In this document: positions 10,946 through 23,262 of the stretch, piece by piece | Layout of the letters: every line of letters begins with the position of its first letter | How positions within the stretch are numbered: position 1 is the stretch's first letter | Assembly (NCBI GenBank): GCA_022453515.1 | Contig: JAJNNY010000002.1 | Coordinates: forward strand, 62,001 to 126,000 | Direction: 5' to 3' | Origin: Astrocystis sublimbata | Lineage: Eukaryota > Ascomycota > Sordariomycetes > Xylariales > Xylariaceae | Length of the DNA: 64,000 nucleotides | Notes under the pieces: model-generated | Seen by the model: only the letters and a program-made list of their open reading frames with translations | Told to the model about the DNA's origin: nothing | Databases searched by the model: none | Translations under genes and position numbers: made by a program

Positions 10946-13900
10946 TTATGGCTTCTTGTTCTGCTTTCGATGATTCGTGATTCCAGTATCTTCAAAGAGA
11001 AGTGATCTGACGCCAGCAATGGGCCAAGAATCAGTTGTTGCATGTATAGCCACAAGCCATGCTGCAATCACATTGACCAGATGATGCAGGACATAAGCGT
11101 ATGACACACCGTAGACAGCGGCATACACTGCCGTGGCGAAGAAAAGGACATTCGTGAGGTGGCGTAGTCGACTCGTAACAGGTGGTATCATTTTACCAGC
11201 CGTGAAGTTCTCAACAAGCAGGATGAAAGGAAGAATCGACAGCACATTTTCATAAGACGAAAACGGCGTAAACCAATGTACAGCTATGTTTCGGATCCAT
11301 ACAACCACCGTTGGAAGGTTGATTGGCAGATTACAAACCATCAAGACGAATATAGTATGAGCATAATTTCGAAAATTGATATGTGCGAGAGAAGGGTTCC
11401 CTCTCGTAACGTAGTGCGCTCGGGTGCAAGTACTGAGCTGTACAAGACAAGCTATCACGTACGCAGATTGATAGGGGATGACTGTTGAAACCAGTAATAA
11501 CAAAGCGCCGGTAGTTAGAAGTCTTCTCTGTGGCGAAGAATGCGCAAACACTGGGGTTCGGCCCAACTTAGACACTGGTACATTTTTCTTGTCCTCGATC
11601 TCTTTCCTCGGGCTAGAGATCCAGCCATAGGATGTGGCTAGAAGTGAAATCAAAGCCAAAGCCACATAATGCAGTAGTACACAAACTCCGACACATACAA
11701 CACCGATCATTGGAATCAGGAACCAAAAAAATGGCTCAGTCGTGCCTACTAGCAGATCGTTCTGTGCAAAGTCGATAGCAGACGTGTTTTTCCACCATGT
11801 CCAAAGGACTCCTTGACCCGCAGTGTCTGATTGACCCATCGATAAAGACAGAAAGGTCATCGACACGAGTAACATGGGCAAAGACCGATGGAGACAGTTT
11901 CCCAGACTCTCGGAGAAGGAAATGAACGTGCCGGTATTGTCGTATATCCGGAACTGTTTCCGTAACACCAATCCCACTACGAGCTGTGGAAAAGAGGCGA
12001 AGACGGTGCGGTAGCGCATATAAAGCTTACCAAGACTGCCAATCGGGTCTATTGTCAGTTTAATGGCGATACCGGTGATTCGGGTGGGATCGGTCCAGAT
12101 TTGAATGCCAAGCCCATCGTCATTTTGACTCGCGTCCAGCGGCGGAGGAAGAAATGGTGAAATACCATGAAGGCTGATGTCGAGTTTCGTAGCGTCCACA
12201 AAGAACTTCGACTCATACGGCCGGGTCAGATACTGGCGTATTAAAGGCCGAAACAACTCTCTTTGTTCACTGTTGATTTCCTCCTTGACCTCCATATGAT
12301 ACGCCAACAGACTGCTCTGGATGGATGGTATTTGCACATCGACAACCATTGGTCGGGTCCTGGGAAGCTCAAATCGTAACCCAGTGGTCACGAGTTGTCC
12401 TAGGGTTACGGGTTGGGTCAAGTGGGTATCAGCCGCATCACTAAACTGAGCGACGATCCAGCCTGGAGTGGGAGTGTTGGACCTGTCCACGACAGCAATA
12501 AAGTGATATTCCCGAATACTTTCCACGTCGTACTGGAGATACGAGAATGGAGGAATCGGTTGCTCGCCTTCGAGGAAGAAAGGTGCCTTTGTGGCACGCG
12601 TGGATGCAGGCAAAGAGACAACATCTGGCGCAGCGCTTCTGCAAGCAAGGCGGGTCGATGTGCTGCTATTCCCAGAAAGATCTATTTCTACTGGGAAGGG
12701 CGCATTTACTTGACCGAGTTGCGGTGGGTAAACGCTACAGAGGAGTACTTCAAGCTTAGCATTCTCTCCAGGGTGGTCAAGCTCGCTGTTGGAAAGAAGA
12801 GTGAACTTTCTGCTAACCCAAGGTTCGCTCGCTTGGACGGGGAACAGATAAGCTTTTGGTTCTTTGCCTTTTCCGATGCCGCGAAGCACAAGTCCCTCTT
12901 TCGTATCAATGGCATCATGTCCATCCCCTACGGTCAAAAGAGTTGTCGGGTTTGTATCAACCGGGATCCTTTCGACATCTGCCTCTAATCCAGTTAAAAA
13001 TCTTTTCCTGAAATGCTTCATTCGTTCAGCGCGGGACTTCGTCTGTGATTTGTCGCGACTGTCGACAACATCGTATAAAGCTTTGACCATGACTTTGCGG
13101 AACTGGTCGCACCACGTGATAGCCTGGTGATCCATGCTAGTCCATACGGTTGGAATTGTTGACGTGAACACCGTGAAGCCATGTGTGTCTGGAACGATCG
13201 ATTCCAGACTCGCATAGTCCGATGGGACAACAGTATCCAAGCCTCCGCCCGCTATAGACACCAATGTTACTTGTGACAGAGAATTCTCAGTGGCCGACTT
13301 TATCGCGTACGCATGTCGCCAATGATCATTGATGTCTTCATAGACCTTGACTATCAAGGGGTCGAAGGTGACTGGTGGACGTGCATGTGGAGCAGACATG
13401 GTGACAATGGTATTGACAGAATGGGGCTGGAAATTTGGCATAACAAATGCGGCACGGGCAACAATCCCACCCATAGAATGGCCTAAGATGATGACCGATG
13501 CAGGATCGGGGAGGTTCGGGTCCCTTTCAGACTTCTGTGGATCGAGGTAAAGCGAGAGGATATATCGGATGGCTTCGTTGACATACTCGGCCTGGTCGAG
13601 CATCGTTCGACCGTGGAAAGCTGTAAAGTCTTCATTGAAATCGACAGTGAAAAAATCCAAGCCTTTGACCCCGGATGGGGCAGACGCCTCACTAGAATGA
13701 AGGGCCTCGAGAAAGTAGCGAGCCGACTCGGACGCGATGGATCGCACTTGTTTATAGCTGCCTGCATTGCCCGGTATGAACAACACCGGGATGCCTTTGA
13801 CCTAGCAACAGTGAGAGTCAGCAGGGCCGGGTATCTCTCGAACGGGTATTCTATCCTGCCTTACCTTGGGTCCATGTTCTATCCCCTGCTCACGGTATAG

Positions 13901-14422
13901 GTACAGGGAGTATTTGCTGGCAAATCTGGTATGCTCGGTATCGAAGTCGGAGAAATGAACGAACGAGGGGCTCATCCATGACATACGACAGCCCTTCAGG
14001 TCGCATTGGAGGTTGGCTGCAGAATAGACAATAGATAGTAGGAGCACAATGCCGACCAGGCTCGTGAAGAAAGCCGATAATGAGATAGCCCAAGGGGTTT
14101 GGGGCTGAAAATGCCGGCTTTTGAGCTTGGGTTCCGGTGTTTTGTCATCGCCTGTGTTTATATCGCCCGAGGTTTTGCTTGGGATTTTGGAAGCAGACGC
14201 CAGCAGTTCTTTCGAAGCAGAGCCATTCCGTACTTGAGATTGCTGCCAATTCAATTGGTTATTCGAGATGCGGTTCCGCGCAGCAGACGGCGAAGGCGAA
14301 GATTTCGGAGCCGAGTGGTCAGCGGAAGGGAGCTTCCGGGACTTGGAATGCTCGCCGGTTCGGGAAGCCTTGACAGGAGCATCGGCGCTGTCTTCGGACG
14401 ACCCAGACGAGCGCCTGTGCAT
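10946..14422 (-). CDS. BST1: GPI inositol-deacylase (Bst1/PGAP1)
   Basis: This ER membrane esterase removes the acyl chain from the inositol of GPI anchors, a step tied to exit and quality control of GPI proteins. Two exons (14422-13865 and 13801-10946, intron 63 nt) encode 1137 aa. The start is the first in-frame ATG after a TGA about 40 nt upstream. A Ser/Lys-rich cytosolic N-terminus is followed by a membrane anchor near residues 110-133. The luminal hydrolase begins GIPVLFIPGNAGSYKQVRS, and the nucleophile elbow ILGHSMGG places the catalytic serine near residue 295. The C-terminal third has several hydrophobic helices, as in yeast Bst1 and mammalian PGAP1, and ends in a Lys/Gln/Asn tail. 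The length matches the fungal family. It is head-to-head with PMS1 across a long spacer. Confidence 0.95.
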
Positions 14423-15120
14423 TGAAGAAGAAGCTCTGGCGAGCGAGCGTGACCGAGATCAGGAGCGAGTGCGGGCGCGGGTGACAGGTCGCTCAAACCT
14501 CGGACCACACCTGGCAGGCAGCAGGTGGCACGGCGTTGGACTTGGACGTGTTTCTGCTACGATATTGCCGGGATCAGCATCACCGGTCTCGAGACACGGC
14601 ACTGGCGAGATAGGGGGTTGTACAGTGACGGCGCCGAGGGCTCCATGTGCGAGCGAGCAGGACCAAGAGAGAGAGACAGACACGGGCGGAGCGAGAGGAA
14701 GCCGTTGATAGATCGATCGAGGGGCTGGCGAGCGCAGATGGGCTGGCTTCCGGGCAGGGAGAACTACCGGCGTGGGGGCTCTCAGTCTTTCATGTAGCCA
14801 GCGTTGTTGTTCATCGGCCGTGTTGTTCGATCTCGATCTGCCAACGCTCGTTACGATGCAGACAAGACGGAACCCAGAGGAGAAGCAGCGGTGCAGACGC
14901 GGGAGGCGCGGGAGACGGGGAATGGAGGAAGAGAAAATAACAAGGTACTGTGTATAGAAACGAACGTAATCTCCGGTGTGTGCGGGTGGCCCGTCCGGAC
15001 CCGGTGCTGGCGCTGAGCGAGAGAACAAGGTGCCTCCAAAGGAAAGATTAGGTAGATGCCGAACAAGGTGTAGTTGTATGTAGGAGGAGGTATGTAACCT
15101 TGCATCTGGGACTCCCGAAT

Positions 15121-15236
15121 CTAGGTACCGCCTACGTAGGTACCCTGGGTACTGGAGACCGACCTCCAGGGCTGTGGGTAGTAGCCCGTATGCGGCGAGG
15201 CGGTACCTAGCAGCACGCCTAGGTAGGTACCTAAGC
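15121..15236. repeat. cluster of TAGGTACC-type motifs
   Basis: CTAGGTACC at 15121, CTACGTAGGTACC at about 15132, GGTACCTAG at 15202 and CTAGGTAGGTACCTAA at 15219-15234 lie within 116 bases upstream of BST1. Confidence 0.75.
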
Positions 15237-15566
15237 AACTTCCTGGAAGGTTGGAAAGCAGCCAAATGCCAAACACAGTGGGCCTGAGCAGCCTGTGAGT
15301 GTCCGCCAGGGACAGATCCCACCCAGTTGCGGCGATCGTCTTGCAGAGGTCCCGTAGATGCCGCCAAGGATGTTGGCTCTGCTCTTTGTTTCGTCACTTG
15401 TATGCAAGGATCTACCTTGGCTCTCAGTACTGGACTGGACTAAGTACAGACCCATCTCCCACGCAATAGATCCGTCCAGCGATTGCGGAACTTATCGTGG
15501 GCAGCTTGGCAGTGAGGGCAATACCCGTAGATACTGCTTAATGCCCATGGGCACTGCCTACTTAAC

Positions 15567-15591
15567 GTACCTAGGTATAGTAGGTATGTAC
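15567..15591. repeat. TAGGTACCTA-class motif
   Basis: The stretch GTACCTAGGTATAGTAGGTATGTAC is built from the same TACCTA/TAGGTA units in inverted orientation. Confidence 0.7.
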
Positions 15592-16185
15592 GGAGTAGGA
15601 GGTATGTGTCTGGCTCGTCTGGATACAAGATGAGTTAGATACCATCTAGATATGTGCCTACAAGAGGGAACAGACATCCGCTTCACCTCCCGGTCGACAC
15701 GACCCGCTCCCGCACAGTGCGCATCCTTAATCTGCTACATACTTGGTACAGTATCACAGTACACAGTACATCCCGTACCGAGAAGAAATAACGTTGCAAA
15801 AGATGTGAACCAGGTTGACCCAATTCAGCGAAGTCGAGCAAGATAAGAGGTATCCAGGCCGTGCCAGGTAACTTTCACTTGGGCATGATCGAAATCGAAA
15901 CTGCCGAGGGGCAAGGGAGCTCGGGAGCAACGCTGTCGAGATAATGTGCATGTGTGGACCTGCCAGCAAAAGTGCTTCAAGGTTCTGTTGAACGTTTGCA
16001 TCGCGTTCTGCGCCTACGAGTACTCGCACGGATAGTATCCGTACGGAGTTACATGCAGCGGTCGGTATCTAAATGATTATTGATAGAGCGGCCTTCATCG
16101 TGGCACGTCCCCAATCCGGACGAACAGGGGCAGGGACGAGGATGCTCTCCGAGACCAGACATGCCGTGAACCCTGTACTATGTAT

Positions 16186-16204
16186 GTTACCTACCTTAGG
16201 TAAC
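16186..16204. repeat. inverted repeat GTTACCTA...TTAGGTAAC
   Basis: A near-perfect 19-base palindrome of the dispersed motif, about 720 bp upstream of PMS1. Confidence 0.7.
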
Positions 16205-16630
16205 AACTGTAACGGGTTGGTAAGTTCATGTCATGTCAGTATCCAAATACTTGCCTGCGTGCCGTGTTGTTTGTTCTTAGATCATTTAGCCCTGGAAGTG
16301 CGTTCATGGGAAAAGCCAGGCTTGTCGTGATCAGGTGCTTGGTTGTTTTAGTTTCAATTAAGTGACATACATGTCTGCCCAGACCTCCGTGACAAGTTAA
16401 AGGCCAGCGAGGGAAGTGGAACAGTGTGTACGCACAACGCGTATTGGAGATAAAATAGGACGCCTACCTAACCCACTCGAGCCACTCAACGCGTGGGAAT
16501 GTACCTAGCTAGAGAGAGCTTAGGCCTCCTTCGCTGCCACGCGTTAAGGCTGACGTCGATTGCATATCGAAATCGGATGTACGAGTAGGCACTGCCCAGG
16601 TGCATGGAAGCAAAACATCATTTATCATCG

Positions 16631-16680
16631 CAACCTCAACCTCAACCTCAACCTACTGGAAGGTACCTACATGTACCTAG
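16631..16680. repeat. (CAACCT)4 microsatellite followed by a TAGGTACCTA motif
   Basis: Four CAACCT units run 16631-16654. AGGTACCTACATGTACCTAG follows at 16661-16680. All of it is non-coding and lies within 300 bp of the PMS1 start. Confidence 0.8.
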
Positions 16681-16926
16681 CTTCTACACGACGCACATCA
16701 ATACCTCAGGTACTGACTTAGCATGCCTGAGCCCAGAATTAACTCGAGGTAGGCACGCTCCTTCAAAGGTTGAGTACAGCATACCCAAGGTACCTACCCT
16801 GGCTGGCAGCGGCAGCTATCTGCCATGAACATAGCTACTTTGCCTCTCGATCCCAAAACAACGGTTTGACGCATACAGCGCTCAATCTCCTCGGGACACC
16901 CGAGTATCCACGCATTCAGGCCATCT

Positions 16927-19900
16927 ATGGCGACCATCAAGCCCATTGAAGCCAAAACAGTAGGTGGCTAGCTCAGTAACCGCCGACCAACAGCCCGTAG
17001 TCGCTCACTTCATCCCAGATCCACCAAATCCAGTCCGGTCAGGTCATCGTTGACTTATGTTCAGTCGTGAAGGAGTTGGTGGAAAACAGTCTCGATGCGG
17101 GTGCATCCAACATTGGTGGGCGCGCAAACTCCCAAGAGAGATGACCCCTGGGCTGACCGTGAATTTCTTTGATCAGAGGTTCGTTTCAAGAACCAGGGGC
17201 TAGATGCTATCGAGGTTCAGGACAATGGATCGGGCATATCCAGGGAAAACTATGCCACTCTGGCCCTGAAGCATTACACTTCCAAGTTGTCGAGCTACTC
17301 GGATTTGGAGTCTCTTGAGACATTCGGCTTCCGCGGAGAGGCCCTCTCGTCCCTATGCGCTTTGTCCAAGTTCTCCGTCACTACCTGCTTGGCTTCAGAT
17401 GCTCCGAAAGGCTCACGGTTGGATTTCGAAACGTCGGGAAGGTTGCTCGGTACGAGCGTTGTCGCTGCACAGAAAGGCACTACCATCGTTGTTGAAGGCC
17501 TTTTCTATAACTTACCCGTCCGTCGCCGCGAGCTCGAACGGAACATCAAGCGCGAGTGGAATAAGGTTCTGGGTGTTCTCAATCAATATGCCTGTATTCA
17601 AACTGGACTCAAGTTTTCCGTCTCACAACAGCCCAACAAGGGCAAGCGCATGGTCTTGTTTTCAACCAAAGGGAATCTCACCACGCGCGAGAATATCGTG
17701 AACGTGTTTGGAGCCAAGACTCTGTCCGTCTTGATACCGTTGGATCTAGAGTTTGAGTTGGAGTCTACCAGTCTATCAAGCCAACGCCCCACACCTCGGA
17801 GTGAAAGCCAAGTCAAGATTATCCGAGTTAGAGGGCACGTCTCTCGGCCCGCTTATGGCGAAGGACGCCAGACTCCGGACAGGCAGATGTTCTTTGTCAA
17901 TGGCCGTCCATGCGGGCTGCCTCAGTTCGCCAAGGTTTTCAATGAAGTATACAAGTCGTACAATGCTTCGCAATCACCTTTCATCTTCGCAGATATTCAA
18001 CTGGACACCCATCTCTATGATGTTAACGTAAGCCCAGATAAGCGAAGTATACTCCTTCATGACCAGACGAGAATGCTGGACAATCTTAGAGAGTCTCTCG
18101 GCACCTTGTTTGAATCTCAGGATTATGCCTTGCCGACCTCACATATTCAAACACCAAAGCAATCCCTTCTCAAACGGCCCTCCAGGGAAAGGCACGCCAC
18201 ACCCTCAACTGAAGCGCCCGCGAAAAACTTGGAATCAACCAATACAGATGATTGCACCACGCCAAGTTCTATAGATGCTGAATCAACATCCGAGCTAGAT
18301 ACCATAAGAACTGAAGATGAACACAGCGCACTCGCTGCTCGCAACAACGGTCTAATCAGCCGTTGGGTTGAGCGGAATGCCGGTCTGCGGGAGAAGCCTC
18401 GTCTGGAAGGTGGCAAAGGGAGGAGTATCGATGAGGCGGATACGACTGCGAGGGCAAACACGCGAAGCCCACTATCTCCTGACCTTAAGCAACTAGAGTC
18501 ACCATCATCTGAAGGCTCAATCAAGGATGACAATCGCACACAGTCTCTTCGAGCACAGCATGAGGAACAAAAGCATATCAACAACGACGCGATTGCAAAT
18601 AAATCCATACCACCCAAGTCCGTTGTTTCAGAACCGCCGATTCCTTCCGTGTCCCCTCTACCTCGCACGTCGGATATGAACTCCAAGAAGTCGTTTCCCC
18701 TCTCGATGGCGAAGCGGCCTGCACCAGAAATTGCTACCATCACAATCGGCGATCATACTGTGACAAGCGTCATCGGATCCACACCTAAAAAGCCGCGGCT
18801 TGAGCATCAACAGAACCGGAATCACTCTAGGAGTAAAAGCGCGAAAGTACCAGTACCTACGCCTTCCTTTAATGGGCGGTTGACTCAGATGTTTGCTGCA
18901 CAGTCAAAGCCGTCGAAGTCTGACCAGAGAGAGGTCAAGGAGGTTGAAGAGGACCAACAGGATTCAGATTTGTCAGAGGAACATCTGTTTGTATCTGATG
19001 ACTCCGCAGAGGAAAGCGAGACCGAGCACACGTTCAACATATCCAGTTTACATGGGAACCAACAACACTCTTCGCAAGCCTCGCAAGCCCCGCAGGCATC
19101 CGAGGCGAGTCTAGAAGAAGACTGGGAGGCAGAGCCAGAATCCTCGGCGCATCTTCCAAACGCTGGAGATGGAGATGATAAGACCGATGAAACGGCAGAG
19201 GAGAATATCACTGGCGAAACTCACGATAGTAATGAAACCGCCGAAAAAAATACCTCTGAGGAGTCGCAGAAACGCACCCAGAGTTTTGTCAAAGGGAATA
19301 CGAGGAAGAAAGACGCCACGTATCATCTTCAGCAAAGCTTACAAACAAATGAGCGTCTCATCCGCGATTCCTTGACCTGGCAGCAAGAACGCATTTCTGG
19401 TTCTCACTTCAGCACCAAATGTATGCCAGAAACTGAGCGCCTCGATGCCGACGACGCCGAGGAAAAACTTTCCTTGACCATATCAAAATCGGATTTTGAG
19501 AAGATGAAGATTATAGGACAATTCAACCTTGGGTTCATCCTAGCCACCCGTGCAGCGGAAACAAGTTCGGCAGACACGCTGGGTAGAGATGACGAGCTCT
19601 TCATTATAGATCAGCATGCGACAGACGAAAAGTATAACTTCGAACGACTGCAGGCTAGTACTGTTGTGCAGTCTCAGCGATTAGTTCATCCTAAGACTCT
19701 TGAGCTCACAGCTGTCGAAGAAGATATAGTGAGCCAGAACCTAAAGGCCTTGGAGACCAACGGGTTCATGGTCAGCTATGACGAGTGTGGTGACGAACCC
19801 GTGGGAACTCGGTGTCAGTTGCTTAGTTTGCCATTGAGTCGGGAAACCACTTTTTCTCTCGCGGATTTGGAGGAGCTCATCTCACTCCTTCAAGATCATC

Positions 19901-20214
19901 AATCTGCATCAACGAAGACCGTTCCAAGGCCGTCCAAGGTCCGCAAGATGTTTGCGATGCGCGCTTGTCGAAGCAGTGTCATGATTGGCAAGTCCCTATC
20001 CGTTAAGCAGATGGAGAAACTCGTTCGACACATGGGTGAACTGGATAAGCCTTGGAATTGTCCGCATGGACGGCCTACTATGAGGCATCTTTGCGGTTTG
20101 GGAGCGTGGGATGGGTTGGGTTGGAGGGAAGGTGATGACTCTGAAGGGAAGAGGGCTTCGCTGATGGATTGGGGTGCTTATCTGGATGAGCGGCGGAATT
20201 CGGAACAGCAATAA
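16927..20214 (+). CDS. PMS1: DNA mismatch repair protein PMS1 (MutL family)
   Basis: This is the MutL-alpha subunit that partners Mlh1 and nicks DNA during mismatch repair in the nucleus. Exons are 16927-16959, 17019-17115 and 17177-20214, with introns of 59 and 61 nt, encoding 1055 aa. The first exons supply [11 protein letters not shown] and [20 protein letters not shown]. ATPase motifs follow in order: [20 protein letters not shown] and [11 protein letters not shown]. The middle (about residues 390-760) is an acidic, Ser/Glu-rich linker. The endonuclease motif [12 protein letters not shown] starts at about residue 855, and [10 protein letters not shown] plus [11 protein letters not shown] complete the C-terminal metal site. 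This makes it the endonuclease-competent PMS1/PMS2 type and not Mlh1 or Mlh3. Only the large third exon is obvious at first sight; the two small exons restore the essential N-terminal ATPase. Confidence 0.96.
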
Positions 20215-20858
20215 CATGTATTTTAGGATCGCATTGCTTGGAATTGTGGTATAGGAGCGTATCTGTTGTATCGATATATCCCCGGAAAGCTACTGTAATA
20301 TTAGGCTGGAACTGGCAGTGGAATATAGAAGCCGCAATAGTTCGGCAGACAAAGCTCGAGACAAGGTTTCAGTCTCGACTCTATGTTGTTTCCTGCTACA
20401 ACTCAGGACAAGATTCTTCTATCAAGCTCGAAGTGATTGATTGGTGCGACGAGCGCACAACTCCGAGATCAAGCAACGCTCTCAAGATGGGCCGGTCATA
20501 AGTCTCCGAAAATACCTCCGTAGGTGTTGGTGACGGCAGTAACGTAGTAGGGTTAGCAGCAAAACCCAACTCTGAATTGTATCCGGCGGTCCACTGACTC
20601 ACTGACTCATCGCGAGTTGCCAAGTGGTGGTAGTCAGCCTTACACCCGATTGGCTCCTTCCTGTGCCACTGCATATATCAACATAATGCGTAGGTGATCG
20701 AAAGTATAATAGAGTCGAACAACTCGTAGGGTGCCAACTTTTTTGTTGTTGGTAGCACCAACCGTGCCCTCGGATTAGAACTGTAATAGTCCAGCCTATC
20801 CTCAATTGCATCTGGAGCTTTCCCTCAAAGCCCTATTCTTCAAGTCTAGCAACCCACA
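20215..20858. other. spacer PMS1/GST
   Basis: This 0.64 kb stretch holds the PMS1 3' flank and the GST promoter, with both genes on the same strand. No gene or motif can be supported. Confidence 0.6.
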
Positions 20859-21831
20859 ATGGCATCAAACACCTCCCTAAAGCCTATCGCTCTTTGGGGC
20901 GCGAGTCTTGGCCCAAACCCCCTCAAAGTAAGGATGATTCTCGAAGAGCTGGAGCTGTCGTATGAATTCATCGATATGAAGTTTGAAGAGATGAAACAGG
21001 ACGTATTCCTCAAAATCAACCCCAACGGTCGCGTGCCCGCAATCCACGACCCAAACACGGATCTTACTTTGTGGGAGTCCGGCCCCATTATCGAGTATCT
21101 TGTTGAGCAGTACGACAAGAATTACCAGTTTTCCTATGCCACCTTCCTCGAAAAGCACCTCATCAGGCAATGGATCGCGTATCAGATTTCCGGTAAGCTT
21201 CTTGCGTCAACACGTCCTCCTATGCCAAGCTACACCCAGGTCCTCTGTGATTAACACGGCTTAAATCTTAAACAGGACAAGGTCCATACTATGGACAAGG
21301 TGTATGGTTCTCAACTTTCCACCAAGAGAAGATACCATCGGCGATCAAAAGATACTTCAATGAGGCAGAGCGTGTTCGTTCTGTGCTGGACCTGCACCTC
21401 TCCCGCCAGGCTGGGGAGAAACAAGGCGAGAGGCTTACGGGAAAGGATACTTGGCTTGTGGGCGCCAAACTCACAGTGGCCGATCTAAGTTGGTTTATTT
21501 GGGAGCAAATCATTGACTTCGTGATGACCACCAATGATGCTGCTATCCCAAAGGTCGGTATTCTTCCCTCCACTGCCATCACCGACCCCGCCCCCCTTAT
21601 TCCGCATTCTCCTTTCTCCTTTACTTTGTGTGATTATCATACTGTTTTCTTCCTTCACGACTTAAATTCGCATAGCAGAACAATTTATTAACTCTGAGAT
21701 AGGGCAAGTATCCTCACTATGAGGCGTGGTATCGGGTAATCGAGAAACGCCCGAGCGCACAACATGCCATCAGGAGTAGGAAAGAAGGCCTGCGAGCGCT
21801 CCAGATCCCAAATTACATAGAGAGAGAATAG
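20859..21831 (+). CDS. glutathione S-transferase
   Basis: This cytosolic GST has 246 aa in three exons: 20859-21192, 21276-21553 and 21703-21831 (introns 83 and 149 nt). The thioredoxin-like N-terminal domain shows LWGASLGPNPLKVRMILEEL, then NPNGRVPAI and ESGPIIEYL, the cis-Pro loop and glutathione gamma-glutamyl contact typical of the family. The all-helical C-terminal domain follows the first splice (QISG|QGPYYGQGVWF) and includes LTVADLSWFIWEQ. The last exon GKYPHYEAWYRVIEKRPS ends in YIERE. The length fits fungal GSTs of the Ure2/Gtt group. It probably conjugates electrophiles or has peroxidase activity; substrate is unknown. The second and third exons are inferred from frame continuity and fit well. 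Confidence 0.9.
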
Positions 21832-22377
21832 AAAAACATCGACGAACACAAGTAGATATGCCAGAAGCCAAGGGTCAACCTTTCCACTTGAAGTATTACT
21901 ATGATCGTTTCCCTAGTCTATGTAGGCAATAATTAGTTCTCATCCCATGTCAAGAAAACCGTCTCTGCATACTGCCTTGAATCAAGTAGGCGAGATAGCG
22001 AGCTTCCATATCACTCATGACACAACTCAAATGCACTTCCAGGCCCAAATTATAAGTGCAACACGAACACAGGTAAAAAAGAAGAATAAAGATAAGCGCG
22101 CATCCCCAGATACTAAGTCAGCGACGGATGCACTGCACACATGATGCTCGTCATTTTATAGTAGCTGCAAGGTCAAAGCGATCACAACCACACTTAACCG
22201 AATCATGTGTAATCGATTGGCATGGAACAGAGAAAATATCTAGTTCAATTGAGAATCAATCAAGCTTGCGCAACCAACCTCTGCTGGGATTGTGGGTAAA
22301 TCAGGTCGTGCTCGACATCCTAGCTGGAAAACGGGAATGCATATATTTATCTTTATAGAGTAAAAACCTGTATTATA
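21832..22377. other. spacer GST/tRNA-Ala
   Basis: This 0.55 kb AT-leaning stretch contains an A-rich tract around 22070-22090. Nothing else is recognisable. Confidence 0.55.
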
Positions 22378-22490
22378 GGGCGAATGGTCTAGGGGTATGA
22401 TATTCGCTTTGCATACACGGGGTTGGAATCTTACGGTTCCAAACTCAGCTAAATTGCGAAGGGTCCGGGGTTCAAATCCCCGTTCGTCCA
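22378..22490 (+). tRNA. tRNA-Ala (anticodon UGC) with intron
   Basis: The acceptor GGGCGAA pairs with TTCGTCC, including a G3:U70 wobble, which is the identity element of alanine tRNA. The D-arm TGGTCTAGGGGTATGA is followed by anticodon stem TTCGC/GCGAA and loop TT-TGC-A, so the anticodon is UGC. A 41-nt intron (22414-22454) sits one base 3' of the anticodon, the canonical site. The T-arm CGGGG TTCAAAT CCCCG is intact, the discriminator is A and CCA is not encoded. A T-run (TCTCTTTT) just downstream can serve as the RNA polymerase III terminator. Confidence 0.9.
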
Positions 22491-23262
22491 TGAATCTCTT
22501 TTGCAAATTACCTGGTTCGGCTTAAATAGGCAAGCTCCTTTTGCCTCCATCTCCTATTTTGTTCTTTCGCTCTCTCTCTTTCCTATAAGAGGGGGGTTAT
22601 TTAATTAATCATCTTTATTTATCTTCTATCGGTTAATGTTCTTAAAAAGCGATCCTTTCTAAAGATAATATTATATGGCATCCTAGTCCTTCGATTTGGA
22701 GGGATGGTGCGTACCACGTTACTCCTCCACTCCCTCCATTATCTCGCGACAAATCAGGAAAGGTGGTTGAGATGGGACTACTGGATCGCGTTGGCAACGA
22801 CATATCCAATGGAGTACTGCGTTTTGGTAAACAAGGTCGTGTGAGTTGGAAACATGGATGAGACTAAGAACAATCCACGGATTTAGGCACATATACTAGG
22901 TTACCTCCACTGCAAGTCTAATGCTCAACCAGCTTAGTAGCTTTCTGTTGGCATTGCTTCCACCAGCCCATTCGACACAACTACTTGACCTACTGCATTG
23001 AATCTCACTCTTACTATAGATTATATGATTTGGATCCGAAGTGATGTTCAAGCCCAGCGTTACTAGTTTTCAACGTCTGTTTCTGTCATTTGCATGTGAT
23101 ACCCCGGATTAGGCATGGGTATAAGCACTATTCGTCTAGGTTATCAAGTGCCCAGCAGGGAAGGTCGTAACGTAACGTACCCATCCAACATCTACGTCCT
23201 GCTTATTCCCAGATTCCCATCTCACCCGTTCAAGTCTTTGACAACCGAATAAGCAAAGCAGT
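22491..23262. other. spacer after tRNA-Ala with an AT-rich patch
   Basis: Immediately 3' of the tRNA lies an AT-rich stretch (about 22595-22680, with TTATTTAATTAATCATC and AATATTATAT) that stands out from the roughly 50% GC surroundings. It may be a decayed repeat. The remainder is ordinary upstream DNA of the oxidoreductase gene. Confidence 0.5.

Larger units (their letters stand above)
14423..16926. other. 2.5 kb divergent spacer BST1/PMS1, rich in TAGGTACCT motifs
   Basis: This is a head-to-head intergenic region. It carries several copies of the dispersed palindromic motif (about 15121-15151, 15202-15235, 15567-15591, 16186-16204, 16661-16680 and 16789-16798) and a (CAACCT)4 array. A long minus-strand open frame at 14459-15397 is Arg/Pro/Ser/Leu-rich with no family features and is not accepted as a gene. 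Confidence 0.65.

Noticed and set aside
12413..12988. Plus-strand open frame of 191 codons
   Set aside because: Antisense inside the BST1 large exon.
14459..15397. Minus-strand open frame of 312 codons upstream of BST1
   Set aside because: Composition is Arg/Pro/Ser/Leu-rich as in translated GC-rich non-coding DNA, no domain is visible, and it covers the motif-rich promoter region.
18147..18743. Minus-strand open frame of 198 codons
   Set aside because: Antisense to the PMS1 linker region, with Ser/Leu-rich shadow composition.
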